Shown piece by piece: positions 1-5,668 of a stretch of DNA of 6,564 nt. Where the stretch lies: positions 1-6,564 of the forward strand of contig JAQTLG010000097.1 of assembly GCA_028715025.1 (NCBI GenBank). The letters are read 5' to 3'. The stretch's first letter is position 1, and the number at the start of each line of letters is the position of its first letter. The notes under the pieces are model-generated. The model ran no database searches, had not been told where the DNA came from, and saw nothing but the letters and a program-made list of their open reading frames with translations. The translations under genes were made by a program, and so were the position numbers. Source of the stretch: Dehalococcoidia bacterium (lineage in GTDB: Bacteria > Chloroflexota > Dehalococcoidia > GIF9 > UBA5629).

Positions 1-1717
1 CCGTTTCAAAGTCGGAGAGATCGAGAGCGATGTATTTGATTCCGAGAGCAAGATCCTGCTCAACAGGATAAGCCTGCTTGAGAAAGAAATAAATAAAATA
101 CCCCTTTCTGCAGGCGATAAATTTAAAAAACACCGGGCGCTGATAGTGATTGTAGCCGTAGTGGCGCTTGGTCTGCTGCTCTGCGCCGCTGTGATACTGC
201 TGGTGCCGAGGCAGGGTACAAGCGTGGGCAATATCGCCCCTGATTTCGTCATGCAACTCACCGACGACAACACCACGGCGCTCAGCTCTTTCCGCGGTAA
301 TAATGTCGTTCTGGCCTTCTGGGACAGGGATTTCTGGGATGATGACTTCTTCAGTGTAAACGGCGTGGTGCGCGGGCTTTACACGCCGAACAAGCTCAAC
401 GAGCTCCTGCAAAAGTATCCTGAGGACGACCTGACTATTATCGCCATCGCCTCTGGCGCCAGCAGCAGCGAGATAGATGACCTGATAAAGAAGTACGATA
501 TAGCATTCCCGGTCATCAGCGACACTTCAGGCAAGCTTCGTTCAAGCTACAATATATCTTATGAGCCCACCTGCGTTTTCCTGGACAAGAACGGTATCAT
601 CAGGGCCAGGGTGGAGGGCCCCATCACAACCATATCCGATTATGAACAGATCATCCACACCACCGGCAGCGGCCGCAGCATCAATACGTCGCAAGCGCCC
701 ATAATGAACGTGCTTGTCCAGTCCAATAACGAGAAAAGCGCCATGGTGACCTGGAGTACCTCGCTCCCGACCACCACACAGGTCGATATTGACGGCAAGA
801 ATATACAGACAGTGATAACGCCCGCTCCGGTCACCCTCCACTCGCTCAATATCAATGACCTGTCCCCAAATACCTCCTACCATATCAGGATTCTGTACAA
901 CGTGAATTACATCAACGTTTCGGAACACTCCTATAGCGCGCTGGCCGACACGATAGTCTCGAAACGCTATCTGGCCACGACTTCGGGAACGGATTCGAGC
1001 TACCCGGAGATATCAGGCGCCGGGACCAGCTCGATTACGGATTCATCCATACTGGTAACATGGAAAACCGACGAGCCCGCCAGCGGTGAAGTCGATTTCA
1101 GCACAGGCAATGATATACCGGGCACAGAATCCCAGGGAAACAACCTGACGATCTGGCATACGGTCAAGCTGGATAGCCTGATACCGGATACGGAGTATCG
1201 TTTAAAGATCAGATCGAAGGACACCGGCGGCAAGGAGTCTACTCAGGACCTGCCATCGGTAAAGACGCTGAGCATGATCGAGACGGCTCCTCAGGTGGGC
1301 AAACGGGCACCTGACTTTATACTGAAATCTATAGACGGCACAGAGTATTCCGTGAGCCAGTTCCTGGGCCGCAAGGTCATGCTGAATTTCTGGCTGGAAG
1401 GCTGCCGCGCTTGCGAGCTGGAGATGCCATTGATTCAAACGGCCTTCGACAAATACGGCCGCGACGAACTTGCCGTACTGGCAGTCAACGTGCGAGGAGA
1501 CCCCGATAAGGTCAAATACCTCGTAGCCAATGAGAGGCTATCGTTCCCTGTGCTGATGGACAGCGAAGGCGAGGCGGACTCTATTTACAAGGGGCCGGCC
1601 TTCCCCACCACGTTCCTTATCGATTCCACCGGCATTATCCGGGAGATCAAGACCGAACGGTTCCAGACCCTCAGCGAGATCGATGACTCACTGTCCAAAT
1701 TAGACTGCTGCAAATAG
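1..1717 (+). CDS. Membrane-anchored thioredoxin/FnIII/FnIII/thioredoxin protein, 5'-truncated
   Basis: This is a TlpA/ResA-like extracytoplasmic redox protein cut by the left window edge. The frame is open from base 2, giving 571 visible residues. Residues 1-45 are charged and helical (a GEIESDVF-type segment, then a short heptad-like helix at about 14-33), followed by KFKKHR and one membrane helix at about 46-68, so the rest should lie outside. Domains in order: thioredoxin-like fold 72-221 (APDF start, cis-Pro 189, no CxxC); FnIII-like domain about 232-323; FnIII-like domain about 334-423; AhpC/TSA-TlpA thioredoxin domain about 432-569 with CRAC (Cys468, Cys471) and cis-Pro 535. The protein ends in CysCysLys. 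A GTG at 146 is the first start-like codon usually picked, but it lies inside the membrane helix and has no Shine-Dalgarno, so I place the true start upstream of the window. The substrate is unknown; thiol-disulfide exchange is inferred from the C-terminal domain. The channel gene follows after 31 bases. Confidence 0.85.
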   Translation, partial: RFKVGEIESDVFDSESKILLNRISLLEKEINKIPLSAGDKFKKHRALIVIVAVVALGLLLCAAVILLVPRQGTSVGNIAPDFVMQLTDDNTTALSSFRGNNVVLAFWDRDFWDDDFFSVNGVVRGLYTPNKLNELLQKYPEDDLTIIAIASGASSSEIDDLIKKYDIAFPVISDTSGKLRSSYNISYEPTCVFLDKNGIIRARVEGPITTISDYEQIIHTTGSGRSINTSQAPIMNVLVQSNNEKSAMVTWSTSLPTTTQVDIDGKNIQTVITPAPVTLHSLNINDLSPNTSYHIRILYNVNYINVSEHSYSALADTIVSKRYLATTSGTDSSYPEISGAGTSSITDSSILVTWKTDEPASGEVDFSTGNDIPGTESQGNNLTIWHTVKLDSLIPDTEYRLKIRSKDTGGKESTQDLPSVKTLSMIETAPQVGKRAPDFILKSIDGTEYSVSQFLGRKVMLNFWLEGCRACELEMPLIQTAFDKYGRDELAVLAVNVRGDPDKVKYLVANERLSFPVLMDSEGEADSIYKGPAFPTTFLIDSTGIIREIKTERFQTLSEIDDSLSKLDCCK

Positions 1718-1740
1718 CCCTCTTTATTTAGGTTGAGGGG
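1718..1740 (+). promoter_or_regulatory. Shine-Dalgarno of channel gene within a small inverted repeat
   Basis: GAGGGG at 1735-1740 is the ribosome binding site for the ATG at 1749. Its GAGGG part (1735-1739) is complementary to CCCTC at 1718-1722, immediately after the TAG stop of the upstream gene. The 5-bp, GC-rich stem with a 12-base loop could partly hide the site until a ribosome finishes the upstream gene. The pairing is seen directly; a regulatory effect is inference, and the stem is short. Confidence 0.3.
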
Positions 1741-1748
1741 CCAACGAT

Positions 1749-2774
1749 ATGGGCAATAGAAATCATTATATTATATGGTTATCAGTCCTCATTGCCCTCT
1801 TTGCTTTCGGTTCGGCCGGTTACATGCTCATCGAGCACTGGGACTTCTTTGATTCCTTCTACATGACGGTCATCACCATCGCCACGCTCGGGGGCGAGAC
1901 ACATCCTCTCACCGGCAACGGCCGCATTTTTACCATCATCCTCACGCTGGTCGGAGTAGGTACCGTAATTTATATCCTTACAAGCATTGTGCAGGCGACA
2001 CTGGAAACTGAGTTCGGATCATTCAGGAGGTCCCGCATGGAAGCCAGAATCAGGAGGCTCAATAACCACTTTGTACTATGCGGCTACGGGCGAGTTGGCG
2101 AGGCTATTGCCGGCACGTTAAAAAAACAGAAATCCGGCTTCGTGGTCATCGACCACAGCTTAAACAGCTTCAACCGGGCCGTCCAGGACGGCTGTTTGAG
2201 TATTATGGACGATGCGACCAACCACGAGGTGCTCAAACGCGCCGGTATTGAAAAGGCCAGGGGACTGATCACCGCTTTCGGAGACGATGCATACAACACA
2301 TATGCCGTGCTGACCGCACGCGAGATCAATCCCGTGCTTACCATCATCAGCCGCGCCAATAACAATGATGCCGTACGCAGGCTCAAGCAGGCGGGCGCCA
2401 CCCACATCATCCTGCCCGAAGTGATAGGCGGCCAGCAGATGGCCCGTCTGGCTCTCAGACCTTCCACGGTCCAGTTTATCGAGACGGTACTGGCGGATAA
2501 CGAGGGTGAGTACCTCGTGGAAGAAGTCTATATCGACGAGAATTCAACACTCATCGGCAAAACCATCAAAGACCTCGAGGAAAAGTTTGCAGGTGTTCGC
2601 ATCATGGCCATCCGTGAGAAGGATGGCGATGTACTCATTAGTCCCACCCTGAATACCACTATCGAGATAGGGGGCAGCCTCACCGCTTTCGGCACGATGC
2701 AACAACTGCAGGAAATTGAAGGCTGTTGTTCGCTTACCCGCGACAGCAGCGGTCGCATTGTGCCCGACCTGTAG
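1749..2774 (+). CDS. Two-TM potassium-channel-type protein with RCK (TrkA-N/TrkA-C) domain
   Basis: This 341-residue protein has the MthK-like layout of a ligand-gated K+ channel: inner-membrane helix M1 (about 8-28), pore helix (about 36-46), helix M2 (about 59-83), then a cytoplasmic RCK module. The TrkA-N Rossmann part starts at about 106 with GYGRVG (Gly112, Gly114, Gly117) and a strand ending in Asp135, as expected for nucleotide binding. A TrkA-C part spans about 255-325. Such proteins normally form tetramers whose RCK ring gates the pore. The filter is odd: where the family has TVGYGD or TVGFGE, this reads Thr46-Leu-Gly-Gly-Glu50, one residue shorter and without the aromatic. Ion selectivity is therefore uncertain, although ITIAT before it and HPLT..GRIFT after it fit the family well. 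The ATG start has GAGGGG about 8 bases upstream. It lies 31 bases after the thioredoxin gene with no evident terminator, so co-transcription is likely. Confidence 0.88.
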   Translation: MGNRNHYIIWLSVLIALFAFGSAGYMLIEHWDFFDSFYMTVITIATLGGETHPLTGNGRIFTIILTLVGVGTVIYILTSIVQATLETEFGSFRRSRMEARIRRLNNHFVLCGYGRVGEAIAGTLKKQKSGFVVIDHSLNSFNRAVQDGCLSIMDDATNHEVLKRAGIEKARGLITAFGDDAYNTYAVLTAREINPVLTIISRANNNDAVRRLKQAGATHIILPEVIGGQQMARLALRPSTVQFIETVLADNEGEYLVEEVYIDENSTLIGKTIKDLEEKFAGVRIMAIREKDGDVLISPTLNTTIEIGGSLTAFGTMQQLQEIEGCCSLTRDSSGRIVPDL

Positions 2775-2807
2775 ACCACTTAATGTCGCAGCGCGTCATA
2801 AGACAAA

Positions 2808-2843
2808 CCAGAAAAATGCGCTCCAAACTGAGTGATTTTCTGG
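2808..2843. repeat. Intergenic inverted repeat (two-part hairpin) before the CPBP gene
   Basis: CCAGAAAA (2808-2815) pairs perfectly with TTTTCTGG (2836-2843). Inside it, CGCTC (2819-2823) pairs with GAGTG (2830-2834) using one G-U pair, leaving a six-base loop CAAACT and a small 3x1 internal loop. It lies 34 bases after the channel stop codon and ends 72 bases before the CPBP start codon. No U-run follows on the plus strand, so it is not a classic intrinsic terminator there. It could be an operator, a processing or mRNA-end stem, or a weak terminator. The rest of the 2775-2915 spacer shows no gene. Confidence 0.5.
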
Positions 2844-2903
2844 CAACCTCTGGAGTTATACTGTAAGATTTATCAGGCCGTAACCCGATTTATTTTTCTT
2901 CAT

Positions 2904-2908
2904 AAGGA
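2904..2908 (+). promoter_or_regulatory. Ribosome binding site that sets the CPBP start
   Basis: AAGGA lies seven bases upstream of the ATG at 2916. The frame is open further upstream to a GTG at 2832, but that codon falls inside the intergenic hairpin and has no such site. The extra upstream residues also do not look like part of the first membrane helix. Confidence 0.75.
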
Positions 2909-2915
2909 CTTGCCA

Positions 2916-3836
2916 ATGAGTTTACGCGTAAAAAAAACACTGCTCTTCATTCTGCTTACATTCTTCATCGACTGGTCGCTGGTATTCCTCTACATCGCAC
3001 TGGGAGGCAAGGTCGACAGCCTCGGCATCGTGCTGCTGGCTTCGATATATATGTTTATCCCGATGATAGTCACAATTATCGTACAGAAGACTATATACAA
3101 ACAGCCGCTGGCCGGGCCGATGGGCATCTCATTCAAGTTTAACCATTGGTTCTTTGTGGCATGGTTCCTGCCTCCCATAATCGCCTTTGCCGTCATGGGA
3201 GTCAGCCTGCTCATGCCAGGGATAACATTTACGCCCGATATGTCAGGCTTTCTTGACCAGATGGCCTCCGCCCTAAACCCGGAGCAAATGGAGCAGGCCC
3301 GAGAACAGCTGGCCTCCATGCCGGTAAATCCTGTATGGCTGATACTGGTGCTGGCTCTCATCTCTGGAACAACCATCAATGCTATTCTGGGATTCGGAGA
3401 GGAGCTGGGCTGGCGCGGTTTCCTTCAAAAAGAGCTCTCCGTCATGGGTTTCTGGAAATCCTCCATACTGATCGGATTCATATGGGGCATCTGGCACGCA
3501 CCTCTGATCCTGCTGGGCCTGAATTATCCACAGAATCCGCAACTGGGCGTGCTGCTGATGACGGGCTGGACGATACTCCTGGCGCCACTCTTCAGCTACA
3601 TCCGGCTCAAATCACGCTCGGTCATCGCTGCCTCAATCTTCCATGGCACTATCAACGCGGTACCCGGCCTGGCTGTTATACTTATATCCGGGGGAGATGA
3701 GCTGACTGTGGGCTTGACCGGGCTGGCCGGATTTATCGTTTTTGCGCTGGCCGATGTATTGCTCTTCTTCTATGACCGGTTTATCACCGGAGAAAAGGCC
3801 GATACTATCTTGAGACAGATGTCTACGGAGCCCTGA
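2916..3836 (+). CDS. CPBP-family intramembrane glutamic protease (Abi/CAAX-type)
   Basis: This is a 306-residue polytopic membrane protein of the CPBP family (Rce1-like, Pfam Abi/CPBP), with about eight predicted membrane helices. The three family motifs are present: GEELGWRGF with Glu162, Glu163 and Arg167 (EExxxR); FIWGIWH with His194; and SIFHGTIN with His243 and Asn247. These residues make the intramembrane active site in the family, so this copy looks catalytically intact. Substrates of bacterial members are mostly unknown. Some act in bacteriocin maturation or self-immunity, others on membrane proteins, and nothing here points to a bacteriocin locus. A soluble, acidic/Gln-rich segment at about 105-138 separates helices three and four. 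The stop codon directly abuts the next ATG (TGAATG), so translation is probably coupled to the tRNA nucleotidyltransferase gene. The link may reflect operon packing rather than shared function. Confidence 0.88.
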   Translation: MSLRVKKTLLFILLTFFIDWSLVFLYIALGGKVDSLGIVLLASIYMFIPMIVTIIVQKTIYKQPLAGPMGISFKFNHWFFVAWFLPPIIAFAVMGVSLLMPGITFTPDMSGFLDQMASALNPEQMEQAREQLASMPVNPVWLILVLALISGTTINAILGFGEELGWRGFLQKELSVMGFWKSSILIGFIWGIWHAPLILLGLNYPQNPQLGVLLMTGWTILLAPLFSYIRLKSRSVIAASIFHGTINAVPGLAVILISGGDELTVGLTGLAGFIVFALADVLLFFYDRFITGEKADTILRQMSTEP

Positions 3837-5072
3837 ATGCAACACGGAGGATTGATCGAGCGTCTGCCTCCACCCCTTCTCAAGCTGACCCTGACCGCCG
3901 CCAGGCTTGCCGGTAGATCAGGGGTAAAAGTTTACCTGGTGGGCGGCATCGTGCGTGACCTGATGCTGGGCCGGCCCTGCGTGGACATCGATCTGGCGGT
4001 TGAGGGCGATGCCGTCGGACTGGCACTGCAGATGGCGGAGGAAATGGGCGCACGGCTGAAAGTACACAGGGCATTCGGCACCGCGTCACTGAAAATGGAA
4101 GGCTTCAATGTGGACCTGGCGACCTGCCGCAACGAGATCTACCGCCATCCGGGCGCGCTGCCTCTGGTCAAGCCAGGCAATTTAGAGGACGACCTTAAAC
4201 GCAGGGATTTCACCATAAACGCCATGGCCGTCTGCGTCAATGGGCCCGACCGGGATGTCCTGACCGACCTTTTCGGCGGACGCCGGGACCTTTCCCAAGG
4301 ACTGGTACGCGTTCTGCATGATAAGAGCTTCCAGGATGATGCCACACGCATGATGCGGGCGATGCGTTACGAGCAGCGACTGGGCTTCAAAATTGAGCGC
4401 AGCACGGTCAGGCTGTTAAAGAGCAGCCTGGATATGCTGGACACGATCAGCGGCGACCGTTTGAAAAACGAACTGCTGCTCTGGCTCAACGAAGGCCATT
4501 GTCATAAGATATTGCGCCGGGCTTCGCAACTCGGTATAACCGGCAAACTGCACCCCGCGCTCAAATGGAATCGCGCCATGAGCCTGGCTTTCAGGCGGGC
4601 GGCTGCTCCGGATGTTGTCAAAGCGACACCTCTGTATTTCTGCCTGTTCGTGCACAACCTGAATGAGGAGGAGCTGTATGAACTGCTGGGAAGGCTTAAC
4701 CTTACCGGCAGCCGTCTGGACCTGCTGAGCAACCAGTCGCTTGAACTCGCGAACAGGTGCAATGATATCGCCAGACCAGCCGTTAAAAGGTCAAAAATAT
4801 ATTCAACGCTGCATGAATACGATCCGGTAGCCGTACAGACCGCTTGTTGCTACGCTGTGAATCCCAGCCTTAGACGGAATCTCCAGCTGTATCTGGACAC
4901 GCTCCGTCACGTTAAAACTTCGCTGGGCGGCAACGATCTGTTGAAACTGGGCGTACGGGAGGGCCCGAGGTTGGGATCAATCCTCAATAAACTCCTGGCT
5001 GCCCGGCTGGATGGAGCGATACGGTCTAAATCAGACGAGACCAAACTGGCGCACCGGCTGGCCGGCCTTTAA
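3837..5072 (+). CDS. cca: Class II tRNA nucleotidyltransferase / poly(A) polymerase family protein (CCA- or A-adding)
   Basis: This 411-residue cytoplasmic enzyme should add nucleotides to tRNA 3' ends from CTP/ATP. Class II signatures are in order: LVGGIVRD (Gly36, Gly37, Arg40, Asp41), the metal-binding DID (Asp50, Asp52), a later Asp93, RRDFTINAMA (122-131), DDATR (167-171, at the place of the nucleotide-template EDxxR motif), RAMRYEQRLGF (174-184) and GDRLKNELL (206-214). The C-terminal DLLKLGVREGPRLG...LLAARLDG stretch (about 367-393) matches the tail of long and Aquifex-type enzymes of this family. No CBS, DHH or HD domain is present, so it is a compact form. Sequence alone does not tell a full CCA-adding enzyme from an A-adding one. 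CGGAG at 3826-3830 serves as ribosome binding site inside the end of the CPBP gene. The 3' end overlaps the convergent VTT gene by four bases. Confidence 0.88.
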   Translation: MQHGGLIERLPPPLLKLTLTAARLAGRSGVKVYLVGGIVRDLMLGRPCVDIDLAVEGDAVGLALQMAEEMGARLKVHRAFGTASLKMEGFNVDLATCRNEIYRHPGALPLVKPGNLEDDLKRRDFTINAMAVCVNGPDRDVLTDLFGGRRDLSQGLVRVLHDKSFQDDATRMMRAMRYEQRLGFKIERSTVRLLKSSLDMLDTISGDRLKNELLLWLNEGHCHKILRRASQLGITGKLHPALKWNRAMSLAFRRAAAPDVVKATPLYFCLFVHNLNEEELYELLGRLNLTGSRLDLLSNQSLELANRCNDIARPAVKRSKIYSTLHEYDPVAVQTACCYAVNPSLRRNLQLYLDTLRHVKTSLGGNDLLKLGVREGPRLGSILNKLLAARLDGAIRSKSDETKLAHRLAGL

Positions 5073-5084
5073 AATCGCCAGCCG
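5055..5084. repeat. Inverted repeat bracketing two convergent stop codons
   Basis: CGGCTGGC (5055-5062) and GCCAGCCG (5077-5084) form a perfect 8-bp GC-rich stem. The 14-base loop contains the TAA of the plus-strand nucleotidyltransferase gene and the TAA of the minus-strand VTT gene. It would fold in transcripts from either direction and could act as a bidirectional terminator or mRNA 3' stem. Neither side has a U-run, so intrinsic termination is not proven. The arms also code for protein: the left arm within the nucleotidyltransferase C-terminus, the right arm within the VTT C-terminus. Confidence 0.45.
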
Positions 5085-5668
5085 TTCAACAGCACCGGCA
5101 ACTGGTGTCCGATGCTGCAAAGGATAATGGCCCGCGGCACCTTGCCGCACCAGGCGGCCAGAATAAATTTCCACCACTTTATCTTTAGCGCACCGCCGGC
5201 CAGGCCCATCAGGTCGAAGGGCACGACAGGTACGAGGGCCACGCCGAAGACGGCCCATACGCCATAGCGCTGCATCCAGCCGGCCGCCTTCTGATAGACA
5301 GGCAACTTCTCATCGACTACTATCTTTTCGCCCGCATAGCCCACCCAGTAGGATGTCATTTCACCTATGGCGTCTCCCGTTCCGGCGGCTAATCCCACCA
5401 GCATGGGATTCCATATGATAGCGGCAGCAAGCATTATGGCTAAGGCCGGTGTGGGAACGAAAATAGTGCAGCTGCTGATCAGGCTGACCGTGAAAACAAC
5501 CAGATAGGCAAGCCATCCGTAACTCTGCAGAGAAATACTGAAGACATCATGATACTGGAACAGCAGGAAGGCAATGCCTGCGGATAGGGCCACCATACCC
5601 AGCAGCAGCAGCCCCTCCTTGAGCCACTTGACCCACCAGCCGGCAGGCCTGGCACCTTTAACAGCCAA
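5069..5668 (-). CDS. VTT-domain (DedA/SNARE-associated-like) membrane protein
   Basis: This 199-residue protein has several hydrophobic segments (about 20-38, 50-72, 78-98, 137-158 and 167-187), consistent with the VTT/DedA fold including re-entrant segments. Typical features are the glycine-rich GLAAGTGDAIGE (92-103) followed by YWVGYAGEK (107-115), the proline turn VPVVPFD (146-152) and GLAGGALKIKWWKF (155-168), then GKVPR (175-179). The arginine that many DedA proteins carry before the proline turn is absent (Ala144), which suggests a non-canonical VTT subgroup. Some DedA members move undecaprenyl phosphate or other lipids across the membrane; that role is not shown here. I chose the TTG start at 5668 because AGGAAGG lies seven bases upstream; the next in-frame Met is at residue 25, after the first hydrophobic residues. 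The gene overlaps the end of ispE by 11 bases, so translational coupling is likely. Confidence 0.82.
   Translation of the reverse strand: MAVKGARPAGWWVKWLKEGLLLLGMVALSAGIAFLLFQYHDVFSISLQSYGWLAYLVVFTVSLISSCTIFVPTPALAIMLAAAIIWNPMLVGLAAGTGDAIGEMTSYWVGYAGEKIVVDEKLPVYQKAAGWMQRYGVWAVFGVALVPVVPFDLMGLAGGALKIKWWKFILAAWCGKVPRAIILCSIGHQLPVLLNGWRF

Noticed and set aside
146..148. GTG at 146 as the start of the thioredoxin/FnIII gene
   Set aside because: It lies within a membrane helix, has no Shine-Dalgarno, and the same frame is open with protein-like sequence back to base 2.
182..184. Cysteine in the first membrane helix as a lipoprotein lipobox
   Set aside because: The context LLLCAAV lacks the small residue before Cys expected of a lipobox, and the long charged cytoplasmic segment before the helix does not fit a signal peptide.
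542..928. Minus-strand open frame of 128 codons antisense to the FnIII region
   Set aside because: It lies antisense to a strongly supported gene and shows no recognisable protein features, so it is taken as a by-product of coding bias.
2857..2862. TATACT as a sigma-70 -10 box for the CPBP gene
   Set aside because: It matches five of six consensus bases, but no credible -35 hexamer lies 16-18 bases upstream, so it may be chance.
2832..2915. N-terminal extension of the CPBP gene from GTG 2832
   Set aside because: The codon sits in the intergenic hairpin and lacks a ribosome binding site, whereas ATG 2916 has AAGGA at good spacing.
3335..3700. 121-codon plus-strand open frame inside the CPBP gene
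   Set aside because: It is a shadow frame over a gene with clear family motifs, and its product shows no recognisable domain.
5060..5067. GGCCGGCC palindrome at the convergent gene ends as a separate regulatory site
   Set aside because: It is short, lies within coding sequence of a GC-rich C-terminus, and overlaps the longer inverted repeat that explains the region better.
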